NCBI GenBank assembly: GCA_965370435.1
Contig: CBDUUP010000001.1
Location: forward strand, 1-53,975
Length of the DNA: 53,975 nt
Direction: 5' to 3'
Origin: CBDUUP01 sp965370435
GTDB taxonomy: Bacteria; Chloroflexota; Anaerolineae; Anaerolineales; UBA11579
Within the stretch, counting starts at the first letter, position 1; each line of letters starts with the position of its first letter. Shown one piece after another: positions 30,346 to 39,387 of the stretch. The position numbers were made by a program, and so were the translations under genes. Below the pieces are notes generated by a model, which did no database searches, had not been told where the DNA came from, and worked only from the letters and a program-made list of their open reading frames with translations.

Positions 30346-31398
30346 TTAGTGCTCTTCATCGCCATGGTGTGCGTGAGTGGCCTGAGCCATGAACACCATA
30401 GTGAGCATCCCGAAAACAATCGCCTGAATCAGGCCCACGCCAAACTCCAGCATCAACACCAGGGATTGGGCGAAGACCGGGATGAGGGTGCCGATCACGA
30501 AGAGCAGCACCGCCCCGGCGAATATATTACCGAATAACCGGAAGGAGAACGAGATGATCTTGGAGAACTCCGAGACGATCTCAAACAATCCGACCGCGAA
30601 GTCAACCACGCCGAAAACAGGTTTTGAAAACAGGGTCTTGACGTAGATAAATTTCTCGAAATAGCTGATGCCCAAGGCGCGCACACCAATAACCTGGATC
30701 ATGACCACCGATACAATAGCCAGCCCAATGGTGAAGTTCAGGTCGGTGGCGGCAGCCCGCACGAAGGGGATCACGCTCGTGGCGCAATCTGCCACGCCAT
30801 CAGCGTTACCCTTAATTGGGCCTACCGCGACCACATCCATCCCAGCAACGGTGAAAAGTGTGTTTTTGGTGCAAATATCATCGAAGTGATGATCGCTATA
30901 ATCTTCAACGTGATGCTCATTGAAGATGCCGATGCTGTCCACGCCGGGGATCAACTCCATCCAGTTCATGGTCAGTACCAGCATGGTGATGGCGGCGAAG
31001 AAGGGGAAGATGGTTTTGGCCCACTTCCCGGCGGTCGATTCGGTCAAGTTATACAGCATTTCAATCAAGGCTTCCACCGCCCCGGCAAGCCCCTTGGGGA
31101 CCAGGCTTCCGCTGCGCACGGCTCGCTGGACGAAGAAAAACGTGATGATCAGCAGAACTATGTCTGCCAGGATCGTCGCCACCAGCGTATTGGTGAGCCG
31201 AAACTCACCCATGGGGCCGTCAACGATTGAGAAGAGCACATCGGTGAGCGGCTCTGCGGGTAATTGAATGTGGGGGCGAGCCGGGGGGAATTTCCCCGCC
31301 AGGAACACGCCCAAGATAATTAAGCCTAATATCAACCAGCGGCTGACGCCCCATCGCCATCCTGTTCTCTTAGTTTCCGTTGTTTCCGTTTCCTGCAC
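30346..31398 (-). CDS. atpB: ATP synthase F0 subunit a, with a His/Asp-rich loop insertion
   Basis: A 350-residue membrane protein, the proton half-channel. The essential Arg is in SFSFRLFGNIFAG, and TMNWMELIPG marks an early helix end. Unlike most bacterial a subunits (about 240-270 residues), it has a long N-terminal part and a roughly 60-residue insertion after LIPG (about 150-215) with NEHHVEDYSDHHFDD and two Cys (DICTK, ADCAT). The tail ends HAHHGDEEH. Insertion and tail could bind metal; this is inference. It overlaps atpI by 29 bases. Confidence 0.95.
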   Translation of the reverse strand: MQETETTETKRTGWRWGVSRWLILGLIILGVFLAGKFPPARPHIQLPAEPLTDVLFSIVDGPMGEFRLTNTLVATILADIVLLIITFFFVQRAVRSGSLVPKGLAGAVEALIEMLYNLTESTAGKWAKTIFPFFAAITMLVLTMNWMELIPGVDSIGIFNEHHVEDYSDHHFDDICTKNTLFTVAGMDVVAVGPIKGNADGVADCATSVIPFVRAAATDLNFTIGLAIVSVVMIQVIGVRALGISYFEKFIYVKTLFSKPVFGVVDFAVGLFEIVSEFSKIISFSFRLFGNIFAGAVLLFVIGTLIPVFAQSLVLMLEFGVGLIQAIVFGMLTMVFMAQATHAHHGDEEH

Positions 31399-31687
31399 GG
31401 TCTGCTTCCTCCGGAATGGATTCTTTTTCAGCGGGTTTTATGCGTGAAGTGGTGGTGCGCACCACCTTCAGCATAACGAACAATGTGACCGGCACACTGC
31501 CCACCAAAAGCAAGATGGTGAACATGGGCCGGGTGTCAAACGTTTTGTCAATCCACAAGCCAAGCAACAAGGCTGCGAATAAGATCGCAACCGTCAGGCA
31601 TCCTGACAAGCCAGCCGCCGCCGTCAGCATGGCATTGAAGGTATATTGGCGGCGGTCAACCTTGGGCTTTTGTTCAGGCTGGCTCAT
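31370..31687 (-). CDS. atpI: AtpI/AtpZ-type F0 accessory membrane protein
   Basis: A 105-residue protein with two membrane helices (about 20-45 and 54-74), the latter preceded by GLWIDKTFDTRPMFTILLLVGS, typical of the AtpI/AtpZ family found at the start of atp operons. Members are proposed to help assemble the c ring or carry Mg/Ca ions. No ribosome site is present before the ATG; the promoter ends about 10 bases upstream, so the message is probably leaderless. First gene of the F0 operon. Confidence 0.85.
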   Translation of the reverse strand: MSQPEQKPKVDRRQYTFNAMLTAAAGLSGCLTVAILFAALLLGLWIDKTFDTRPMFTILLLVGSVPVTLFVMLKVVRTTTSRIKPAEKESIPEEADRAGNGNNGN

Positions 31688-31696
31688 AACTAGCGA

Positions 31697-31726
31697 ATTG
31701 TATCACAATCACCAAAAAGCCGTCAA
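31697..31726 (-). promoter_or_regulatory. Sigma-70 promoter of the F0 operon
   Basis: On the minus strand, TTGACG (31726-31721), 18-base spacer, TACAAT (31702-31697). The start is expected near 31690, three bases before the atpI ATG. Confidence 0.7.
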
Positions 31727-31739
31727 CAAACTGAAAGCT

Positions 31740-33212
31740 CTAGAACAGGCCCGACACGGCGCTGGCCCAGTCGAACCAGGGCGCGAACAGGGTTCCCAGC
31801 AGCAAGATACCGATTATACAAACCGCCAGGGCCACCGCATAAGGGCGCGGCACCGGCAGGGGTTCTTCTTCATTCTCCCCGCGGTCCAGGTAAATGACCT
31901 TGAGGATCATCAGGTAGTAGTAAATGCCCACGATGGCGTTGATGACGCCCAACACCGCCAGCCAGATGAGGGATTTGGTTTCAATCGCCGCGGCGAACAC
32001 CAGCACCTTGGCGATGAAGCCGCCCATCGGAGGGATGCCCGCCAGGGAGAGGAGCGCAACCATGAAGGCCAACGCCAGGGTTGGAGAACGGCGGCTCAAC
32101 CCGGCGTAATCTTTGATCTCATCGCTGCCGGTGACTCGCCAGAAGATGACCACCCCGCCGAAAGCGGCCAGGTTGGTCACCATGTAGGCGATCAGGTAGA
32201 ACACTACGCTGGGCAGGCCCAGGACCGAGTCTTCCGAACCGGCCGCCACCGCCGCCAGGCCCATCAAGATGTATCCGGCGTGGGCGACGGAGGAATAGGC
32301 CAGCAGGCGTTTGATATTGGTCTGCGCCAAGGCGATCAGATTGCCCAAGGTCATGGTGGCGGCGGAGATGATTGCCAGCAGCGCCCCCCATTCCATAGCG
32401 GCGAAGGGGAAAACCACCAGCAGGAACCGCGCCAACGCCGCAAACCCCGCCGCTTTGGAAGCGGTGGAGAGGAAACCGGCCACTGGCGTGGGCGCGCCCT
32501 CGTATACGTCGGGGGCCCAGAAGTGGAAGGGGACCAGGGAGGTCTTGAAGGCAAAGCCCACCAGCGCCAGCAGCAAGCCGCCGATCACCGGCAAGGGATA
32601 CTCGGCCATCAAATCGCCCAGGGAACCCGCCAAGACGTAGAGGTCGGTAGTGCCGCCGAAGCCGAACAGCAAGCTGAAGCCGTAGAGCAAAATAGCGGAG
32701 GTCATAGCCCCGAAGAGCAGATACTTGACGCCCGACTCGGTGGACTTGTCATCGCCGGTGAGGAAACCGGCCTGAATGTAGAGGGGGATGGAGGTGGTCT
32801 CTATCGCCAGGAAAAGCATGATCAGGTCTCCGGAGGAGGCCATAAGGCACATGCCGATGGTGGAGGCCAGCATCAGCAGGTAATACTCGCCGCGCTTGCC
32901 CAGCTCGTCCACGTTGGAGGCGAATAAGGCGGTGATCGCCGCGCCGAACAGGAACAGCATCTTGAAGAGGAAGCCCATCCAATCGTAGCGCAGCATCCCG
33001 CCCCATACGGGGCCGTCGTCCACGCCGGGACGAGCGATCATTATGCTGATGACGAGGATCAACGCCAACCCCCCGGCGGTGACCCAGCCCAAGTTGCGGC
33101 GTTTTTCGTCCGGCAGGAACACATCCAGGAGCAGGACGATGAAGCCCAACGCCAGGATCAAGATTTCGGGCAATATCGCCAGGATCATGGTTGAGGTTAC
33201 GTTTTCAAACAC
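31740..33212 (-). CDS. nuoN: NADH-quinone oxidoreductase subunit N
   Basis: A 490-residue antiporter-like subunit of complex I with about 14 membrane helices. Characteristic proton-path segments: LAIETTSIPLYIQAGF with the essential Glu, GFAFKTSLVPFHFWAPDVYEGAPTPVAGFLST with its Lys, and KRLLAYSSVAHAGYILMG. The GTG at 33212 follows GGGAGGTGCCTAA, with the ribosome site inside the last codons of the preceding nuoM, so translation is coupled. Last gene of the nuo operon; atpI follows after 52 bases. Confidence 0.95.
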   Translation of the reverse strand: MFENVTSTMILAILPEILILALGFIVLLLDVFLPDEKRRNLGWVTAGGLALILVISIMIARPGVDDGPVWGGMLRYDWMGFLFKMLFLFGAAITALFASNVDELGKRGEYYLLMLASTIGMCLMASSGDLIMLFLAIETTSIPLYIQAGFLTGDDKSTESGVKYLLFGAMTSAILLYGFSLLFGFGGTTDLYVLAGSLGDLMAEYPLPVIGGLLLALVGFAFKTSLVPFHFWAPDVYEGAPTPVAGFLSTASKAAGFAALARFLLVVFPFAAMEWGALLAIISAATMTLGNLIALAQTNIKRLLAYSSVAHAGYILMGLAAVAAGSEDSVLGLPSVVFYLIAYMVTNLAAFGGVVIFWRVTGSDEIKDYAGLSRRSPTLALAFMVALLSLAGIPPMGGFIAKVLVFAAAIETKSLIWLAVLGVINAIVGIYYYLMILKVIYLDRGENEEEPLPVPRPYAVALAVCIIGILLLGTLFAPWFDWASAVSGLF

Positions 33213-34694
33213 TTAGGCACCTCCCAGCAGGCGTAAAATATTTTCCACACCCGATTCCACCATAGGCACAATCACCGAGGGGAATAGGCCGATGAGGATC
33301 ATCAGTCCGGCCAGCAACCCCAGGGCGACTTTATCCAGAACCCGCACGTCGAATAGGTGGCCTTTGATATTTTCAGGCATCTCCCCAAAGAACACTTTGC
33401 CGATAATGCGGATGATGTACGAAGCGGTGATCACGATCGAAATCGCGGCCAGGATGGCGATCCAGGGACGGAACTGCCAGACGCCCATGAAGATGGGGAA
33501 CTCCGCCACGAAGCCGGAGAAACCGGGCATCCCCATGGAGACCAGGCCGCCGATGATGAAGGCGACGGTGACGAAGGGCATCACCTTGCTGGCTCCGCCC
33601 AATTCGTCGATCTGGCGGGTGTGGGCCTGGTCGTAGATCATTCCGACCACGGCGAAGAAGAGAGCGGTCATAATGCCATGCGAGAACATCTGCACCCCGG
33701 CGCCCACCATGCCGTCGTGGTTGAGGGTGGCAAAGCCCATCACCACCAGGCCCATGTGGGAGACCGAGGAGAAACCGATGACGTACTTCATGTCCTTCTG
33801 CACCATAGCGATGTAGGCCCCGTAGACCACGTTCACGATGGTGAGCAGGATGATCCAGGGCATGTGGGTCTTGGCCCCCTCCGGCAGGAGCATTATGCCG
33901 ACGCGCAGGGCGGCGAATGCGCCCAGCTTCATCAGCACTCCGGCGTGGAACATGGAGACCGCGGTGGGCGCAGCCACGTGCCCGTCGGGGCTCCAGTTGT
34001 GGAAGGGCCAGATGCCGCTCAGCACCGCAAAACCAAAGAAGACGAAGGGGAACCATAGGTTCTGGAACGCCACTGAAAAATTAGCCGTCTCCAGGATTAG
34101 CATGTCAAATGTCAGCGTCTCCAGCCCGGAGTTGAAATACATCGCCAGCACGCCAACCAGACTGACCACCGAGCCGATCATGAGGTACAGGGTCAGCTTC
34201 ATGGCAGCGTACTCGCGGGTCTTCACCCAGCCCCAGATGACGATCAGCAGGTACATGGGGAAGACGGCCACCTCGTAGAAGAAGAACAGCCCGAACAAGT
34301 CCAGGGCCACGAAGACCCCGAAAACGCCGGTCGCCAGGATGAAGAGGAAGGCGAAGAACTCACGGGGGCGGTCGTCAATGCCCCAGGAGATCAGCACGCC
34401 GGTGAACATCACCACCCCGGTCAACAGCACCAGGGGGGCGCTCAAACCGTCCACGCCCACGTGAAAGGAAATACCCAGAGCAGGCAGCCAATCGTACTTT
34501 TCGACGAACTGGTAGCCCGCTTCCCCGATGTTGTACGAGACGTACACCCAGATGGAAAGCAGCAGCGCGAAAGTCGCCGCGGCCAGGGCGGTGACCCGGA
34601 TCTCATTCTTGCGTTCGCCGGGTATCAGCAGGATCAGCATCCCGGCGACGATGGGGGTAAAAACGATAAAGCTAAGTACAGGAAATTGCATCAT
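33213..34694 (-). CDS. nuoM: NADH-quinone oxidoreductase subunit M, second copy
   Basis: A 493-residue antiporter-like subunit. FFFYEVAVFPMYLLIVIWG carries the conserved helix-5 Glu, AVLSGIWPFHNWSPDGHVAAPTAVSMFHAGVLMKLGAFAALR includes the normal motif and its Lys, and YVIGFSSVSHMGLV matches the family. In the first copy the helix-7 segment reads IKVPVWPFHTWLPDAHTEAPTAGS; here the Lys before PxWPFH is replaced (LSGIWPFHNW), so its proton path may differ. Two nuoM genes are typical of several Chloroflexota. A GAGGTGA site precedes the ATG. Confidence 0.93.
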   Translation of the reverse strand: MMQFPVLSFIVFTPIVAGMLILLIPGERKNEIRVTALAAATFALLLSIWVYVSYNIGEAGYQFVEKYDWLPALGISFHVGVDGLSAPLVLLTGVVMFTGVLISWGIDDRPREFFAFLFILATGVFGVFVALDLFGLFFFYEVAVFPMYLLIVIWGWVKTREYAAMKLTLYLMIGSVVSLVGVLAMYFNSGLETLTFDMLILETANFSVAFQNLWFPFVFFGFAVLSGIWPFHNWSPDGHVAAPTAVSMFHAGVLMKLGAFAALRVGIMLLPEGAKTHMPWIILLTIVNVVYGAYIAMVQKDMKYVIGFSSVSHMGLVVMGFATLNHDGMVGAGVQMFSHGIMTALFFAVVGMIYDQAHTRQIDELGGASKVMPFVTVAFIIGGLVSMGMPGFSGFVAEFPIFMGVWQFRPWIAILAAISIVITASYIIRIIGKVFFGEMPENIKGHLFDVRVLDKVALGLLAGLMILIGLFPSVIVPMVESGVENILRLLGGA

Positions 34695-34701
34695 TCACCT
34701 C

Positions 34702-36261
34702 TTAGCCAAACAGCATCCGCATGGCCTTGTTGATCACGTCCAGCAGCCAGACCGGCCACACGCCCAGCCACAGCATCAGGGCCATCAGCGGGGCGACCAC
34801 CCAAATCTCTCGGGTGTTGATCTCGCTCAGTTTTCCGACCCATTTCTCGTTCAGGGGGCCGTGGATGGTCTTGCCGATCCCCTTGAGAATGTACGCGCCG
34901 GTGAAGAGCAGACCGATCATGCTCAGGGCGGTGTAGACGGGGAAGATGTCCCAGGAACCTCGCACCACCAGGAACTCGGAGACGAAGCCGTTCAGCCCCG
35001 GCAAGCCCAGCGAGGCCATCGAGACGAAGATCAGGATGCCGCCGTACTTGGGTATCAGGGGGAACAGGCCGCCCATCTCCTCCAGGTTGCGGGTGTGGGT
35101 GCGTTCGTAGATCACGCCCACCAGGAAGAACATCCCCGCCGCCGAGAGGCCGTGGTTGAACATCTGCAAGACGGCTCCGTTGAGGGCGATGGTGGCGCTT
35201 GGCGTGCCAATCGCTTTGGCCGCCGCGGCGATGCCCAGCAGCACAAAGCCCATGTGGTTGACCGAGGAATAGGCCACCAGCCGCTTGAAGTCCTTCTGCC
35301 CGTAGGCGGCGAAGGCCCCGAAGATGATGGCCATGGTCGCCAGGAAAGCCAAGGCTCCGGCGTAATTGGCCGCTTGCTCCGGGTATAAGGGCAGCACGAA
35401 GCGCAGGAAGCCATAGCCGCCCAACTTCAGCAGCACGCCCGCCAGGATCATAGACCCGGCGGTGGGCGCTTCGGTGTGGGCGTCGGGCAGCCAGGTGTGG
35501 AAAGGCCACACCGGCACCTTGATGGCAAATGCGATGGCAAAAGCCCAGAAAGCCACCGCCTTCACTGTCTCAATGGGAACGTTCAGGGGGATGTTGGCAA
35601 GCTCGGTGAGGGACGGCCAAATGGTCAGCAGCTTAGGGATGTCATAGGTTTGGGAGGCTACGCCGATCAACTGGATCGCCAGCAGCAGTCCCAACGACCC
35701 CGCCATGGTGATGACCATGAACTTGAAGGAAGCATAGGTGCGTGCCTTGACCTTCATCCCGCCCCAGAGTTCGCGCTCTCCCTTCTCGCTGCCCCACTGG
35801 TTGATGAGGAAGTACATCGGAACCAGGCCGATCTCCCAGAACACGAAGAAGATCATCAGGTCCAAAGACAAGAAGACGCCCAACATGCCGGTCTCCAGGA
35901 AGAGGAACAGCATCATGTAGGCCTTGATTTTTTCCTCAATGTTGAAGGAAGCGAGGATCGCCACCGGAGTCAGCAGGGTGGTCAGCAAGACCATGGTCAG
36001 AGAGAGGCCGTCCACCCCCAGGTGGAAGGACGAGTTTATCGCCTCGTACCAGACCGCCTGCACCTCAAACTGGAAGCCCTCCTGGTTGGCGTCGAAGCCG
36101 AACCACAATACCAACGCCAACGCCAGCGGGAGCAGGCTGAGGACGAAGGCCGCCCAGCGGATCAGTTTCTTCTCTCCGCCCGGCAGGAACAGCAGAGCCA
36201 ACGCCGCCAGGGAAGGAAGGAACAAGATCAACGTGAGCAAATTATTCTCGATGAATTCCAT
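34702..36261 (-). CDS. nuoM: NADH-quinone oxidoreductase subunit M, first copy
   Basis: A 519-residue antiporter-like proton pump subunit. FFVFWEIGLVPMYFLINQWGSEK has the conserved Glu; AIKVPVWPFHTWLPDAHTEAPTAGSMILAGVLLKLGGYG has the canonical Lys residues; KRLVAYSSVNHMGFVLLG follows. This copy looks fully canonical. GGAG lies about 10 bases before the ATG. It lies directly between nuoL and the second nuoM. Confidence 0.95.
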   Translation of the reverse strand: MEFIENNLLTLILFLPSLAALALLFLPGGEKKLIRWAAFVLSLLPLALALVLWFGFDANQEGFQFEVQAVWYEAINSSFHLGVDGLSLTMVLLTTLLTPVAILASFNIEEKIKAYMMLFLFLETGMLGVFLSLDLMIFFVFWEIGLVPMYFLINQWGSEKGERELWGGMKVKARTYASFKFMVITMAGSLGLLLAIQLIGVASQTYDIPKLLTIWPSLTELANIPLNVPIETVKAVAFWAFAIAFAIKVPVWPFHTWLPDAHTEAPTAGSMILAGVLLKLGGYGFLRFVLPLYPEQAANYAGALAFLATMAIIFGAFAAYGQKDFKRLVAYSSVNHMGFVLLGIAAAAKAIGTPSATIALNGAVLQMFNHGLSAAGMFFLVGVIYERTHTRNLEEMGGLFPLIPKYGGILIFVSMASLGLPGLNGFVSEFLVVRGSWDIFPVYTALSMIGLLFTGAYILKGIGKTIHGPLNEKWVGKLSEINTREIWVVAPLMALMLWLGVWPVWLLDVINKAMRMLFG

Positions 36262-36285
36262 CTATTCGCTCCAAATCTCGCCGGT

Positions 36286-38481
36286 CTATTGCAAGACCAG
36301 CAGGTAATAAATCAGCGTGCTGAGGGCCACGCCCAGCGCGATCAGCATGTACTGCTGGACCAGCCCGGTTTGGATCACTTTGATACCGCGTCCCACCCAT
36401 CGGGTGGCATTGGCGACGAAATCGCCAAAGCCGTTGATGATGGGCGCGTCAATGTAATTGCGTAACAAGCCGCCAATGCTGTACATCACTCTGGAGAACC
36501 CGTGCAGGATACCGTCAATGATCCCCCGGTCCATAAAGAGATAGGTGAAGGTCTCGGAGAACCACATCGCCGGGCGGACGAAGATCAAATCGTACAATTC
36601 GTCGAAGTAGTACTTGTTCTGGAACAGGGTGTATACCGGGCCGAGGACGCGCTGGAGGGGGTCTTTCTGGTCGGCTTTCTTGACGTTCCGGTAGACCAGC
36701 CAGCCCAAGAACAACCCGCCCAGAGCGACGCCTAAGGAGGTAATCAGCGGAATATAGCTGAATTCCACCCCCTCAAGATGACCTACCAACGTCGCGCCCA
36801 CAAAATCGTGGAACCAGTTGGGCAGCAGTCCGCCAATAACAGGGAAATGCTCCGGGATGCCCACCCACCCCGCGCCGATGGCGAATACCGCCAGCACCAC
36901 CAGCGGGAGCGTCATCGTCCAGGGGGTTTCGTGGGCGTGTTCGGCCTCTTTCGTGCGGGGTTCGCCCAAGAAGGTCAGCGTGATCTGGCGCATGGTGTAG
37001 AAGGCAGTCAACAAGGCCGCCAAGGCCAGGGTGATGAACACCGCGGTTTGCCCGTGCCCCCAGGCATCCGCCAGAATCTCGTCCTTGGACCAGAAACCGG
37101 CCGTCAGCACCGGGAAGCCGGAGAGCGCAAACCCGCCGATCAAGAAAGTCCAGAAGGTGATGGGCATTTTCTTGCGCAGGCCGCCCATATTGAACATGTC
37201 CTGGGAGTCTACGTCGTGGTCGCCGGTGTGCAGTACGCCATGCTCCACCCCTTGGATCACCGAACCCGATCCCAGGAACAACAACGCCTTGAAGAACGCG
37301 TGGGTCACCAGGTGGAAGGCGGCGGCGATGTAAGCGCCGATGCCCAGCGCGGCCACCATGAAGCCCAACTGGGAGATGGTCGAATAGGCCAGCACCCGTT
37401 TGATGTCGTTCTGCGCCAGGGCGATGGTGGCGGCGAATATAGCCGTGAGCGCGCCGATGAAGGCCATCGCCATCATAGCAGTGGTCGGTTCACCGTGCTC
37501 CATACCCGCCGAGAGCAGCGGGAACATGCGGATGACCATATACACGCCCGCCGAGACCATCGTGGCGGCGTGGATCATGGCCGAAACAGGGGTGGGGCCT
37601 TCCATAGCGTCGGGCAGCCAGACGTGCAGCGGCCACTGGGCCGACTTGCCCACCGTGCCGATGAAGAGCAGCAGCCCGATCAACCCGGCAGCCGTGAGAC
37701 CCAGGAAACCTGAGTCGATGCCAACCAGAGTTTCGAGCATGGCGCCGTGATCCGCGTACATAATCTCGCGGAAATTGAGCGTACCCGTCTTCGTATATAA
37801 GTAGGCGATGCCCAACAGCATGAACACGTCGCCCACCCGGGTGGTGATGAAGGCTTTGACCATCGCAGCCTTGGCCGTTTTCTTGCCGTACCAAAACCCG
37901 ATCAGCAGGTAGGAGCACAACCCCATGATCTCCCAGCCCACGAAAAGGGTCAGCAGGTTATCGGAGACCACCAGAGTGTACATACCGGTGGCAAACAGGG
38001 CGATGAAGGCGAAGAAGCGTGAATACATCGGCTCGACGGAGGGGACGGTGTGCTTGCGGCCCTCCTCGTCGGTGACGGTGGCGCCGTGGGGGGGGAGACC
38101 GTGTTTATCGTGGTCGCCTTCCGGTTGGCCGAAGTTGTGATAGCCGACGCTGTAGACGAAGATCATCAGCACCGTCCAGGACACGAAAAACAAAACCACC
38201 GCCGAGAGCGGGTCGATCATCACCCCGATGTTGAGCCAAGTCTCGCCGGTGGGCAGCCAATAGGTGGAAGAGGTGAAGGGTTCGTGCCCCAAATCTGTCG
38301 CGCCTTTCACCACGGCCTGCCAGAAGACGAACATGCCGCCCGCCCAGGAGAGCAGCGCCGCGCCCACCGCGATGGTGTGGCTGAGGGCTTTGTTCCGGTT
38401 GGTGAACAGCACGATCAAGAAGAAGGCCGCCAGCGGAAACGCCGGGATGAGCCAGATTATCAGTTCAGGTTTTATTGTCAT
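36286..38481 (-). CDS. nuoL: NADH-quinone oxidoreductase subunit L
   Basis: A 731-residue distal proton-pumping subunit. It has FVGWEIMGLCSYLLIGFWYGK (Glu of helix 5), FIGTVGKSAQWPLHVWLPDAMEGPTPVSAMIHAATMVSAGVYMV (Lys and the family signature) and KRVLAYSTISQLGFM. The C-terminal region (about 600-731) has the long lateral helix and a last membrane anchor. A charged loop after helix 3 (HDKHGLPPHGATVTDEEGRKHTVPS) is somewhat longer than usual. AAAGAGGT precedes the ATG. Upstream is the palindromic AACGTTTAAACGTT repeat. Confidence 0.96.
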   Translation of the reverse strand: MTIKPELIIWLIPAFPLAAFFLIVLFTNRNKALSHTIAVGAALLSWAGGMFVFWQAVVKGATDLGHEPFTSSTYWLPTGETWLNIGVMIDPLSAVVLFFVSWTVLMIFVYSVGYHNFGQPEGDHDKHGLPPHGATVTDEEGRKHTVPSVEPMYSRFFAFIALFATGMYTLVVSDNLLTLFVGWEIMGLCSYLLIGFWYGKKTAKAAMVKAFITTRVGDVFMLLGIAYLYTKTGTLNFREIMYADHGAMLETLVGIDSGFLGLTAAGLIGLLLFIGTVGKSAQWPLHVWLPDAMEGPTPVSAMIHAATMVSAGVYMVIRMFPLLSAGMEHGEPTTAMMAMAFIGALTAIFAATIALAQNDIKRVLAYSTISQLGFMVAALGIGAYIAAAFHLVTHAFFKALLFLGSGSVIQGVEHGVLHTGDHDVDSQDMFNMGGLRKKMPITFWTFLIGGFALSGFPVLTAGFWSKDEILADAWGHGQTAVFITLALAALLTAFYTMRQITLTFLGEPRTKEAEHAHETPWTMTLPLVVLAVFAIGAGWVGIPEHFPVIGGLLPNWFHDFVGATLVGHLEGVEFSYIPLITSLGVALGGLFLGWLVYRNVKKADQKDPLQRVLGPVYTLFQNKYYFDELYDLIFVRPAMWFSETFTYLFMDRGIIDGILHGFSRVMYSIGGLLRNYIDAPIINGFGDFVANATRWVGRGIKVIQTGLVQQYMLIALGVALSTLIYYLLVLQ

Positions 38482-38498
38482 GCAATACCTCTTTAATG

Positions 38499-38532
38499 CG
38501 TTGAACGTTTAAACGTTTTAACGTTCTAACGC
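38499..38532. repeat. Palindromic AACGTTTAAACGTT repeat between nuoK and nuoL
   Basis: GCGTTGAACGTTTAAACG followed by TTTTAACGTTCTAACGC, the same core as 12517-12540. Confidence 0.75.
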
Positions 38533-38534
38533 AC

Positions 38535-38843
38535 TTACCATTTCATGAGGTCAACTTCATCCGCGGCCACGGTTGTGCGGCGGCGGTAAAGGGAGATCAC
38601 CAGGGCCAAGCCCACCGCCACCTCCGCCGCAGCCACGGCGAATACGATGATGGCGAATGCCTGCCCGGAGACCTCTTCGGGAGCCAGGTAGCGCCAGAAG
38701 GCCACCAGGTTGACATTGACCGCGTTGAGCATCAATTCGATGCCCATCAGGACGGCGATGATGTTCTTGCGGGCCAGCACGCCGTACAGCCCTACACAGA
38801 ACAACGCCGCCGCTAAAATGAGATACCAGGAAAGTGGGATCAT
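38535..38843 (-). CDS. nuoK: NADH-quinone oxidoreductase subunit K
   Basis: A 102-residue, three-helix subunit. Both essential membrane Glu residues are visible: GIELMLNAVNVN (helix 2) and VAAAEVAVGLALV (helix 3). The start is 12 bases after nuoJ. Confidence 0.96.
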   Translation of the reverse strand: MIPLSWYLILAAALFCVGLYGVLARKNIIAVLMGIELMLNAVNVNLVAFWRYLAPEEVSGQAFAIIVFAVAAAEVAVGLALVISLYRRRTTVAADEVDLMKW

Positions 38844-38855
38844 ATCGTCTCCTAC

Positions 38856-39371
38856 CTACTCGCGTTCCCAGGCCACGTAAATGGCCCCGATCATGGCGGC
38901 TACCAACAGCACCGATGCCACCTCGAAGGGGATCACGTAGCCCTGAGTCGAAACCAGCGCCGCGCCCAGTTCTCTCAGGGTGTCGGTAGCGGGGTCCAGG
39001 TCGGGCAATTCGGTCTGAAATCCGGGCCAGGAAGCCAGTATCCAGAGGATGCCGCCCAGGGTGAGGGTCGAGAACAAGGCCGCCAGGGGCCAGTTCCGGT
39101 TTTGCTGGGGGCCGCTGTCCTTCATCACCCGGCGGGTGAGCATGATGGCGAAAAGCATCAAGATGGAGATGGCCCCGATGTAGACCACGATCTGCACCAT
39201 CGCCAGGAAGGAGGCGTTGAGCAGCACGTAGACCACCGAGATGCCGAACAAGGCGGCGATCAAATAAAGGGCCGCGTGCACCAGGTTGCGGGAGGTCACC
39301 ACCATTATGGCGCATCCCACGGTGGCCGCCGCGGCAATGATGAAAACTATCTGTAAAGGAGTCATACGCAA
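38856..39371 (-). CDS. nuoJ: NADH-quinone oxidoreductase subunit J
   Basis: A 171-residue subunit with five membrane helices. LVHAALYLIAALFGISVVYVLLNASFLAMVQIVVYIGAISILMLFAIML is the conserved core with the bulge region of helix 3. The stop is 12 bases before nuoK; the start is 16 bases after nuoH. Confidence 0.95.
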   Translation of the reverse strand: MRMTPLQIVFIIAAAATVGCAIMVVTSRNLVHAALYLIAALFGISVVYVLLNASFLAMVQIVVYIGAISILMLFAIMLTRRVMKDSGPQQNRNWPLAALFSTLTLGGILWILASWPGFQTELPDLDPATDTLRELGAALVSTQGYVIPFEVASVLLVAAMIGAIYVAWERE

Positions 39372-39387
39372 TATCCTTGAAAGGAGT

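Noticed and set aside
31380..32927. Long plus-strand frame of 515 codons
   Set aside because: Antisense to nuoN and atpI; low-complexity Gln/His/Gly-rich translation typical of GC-rich antisense frames.
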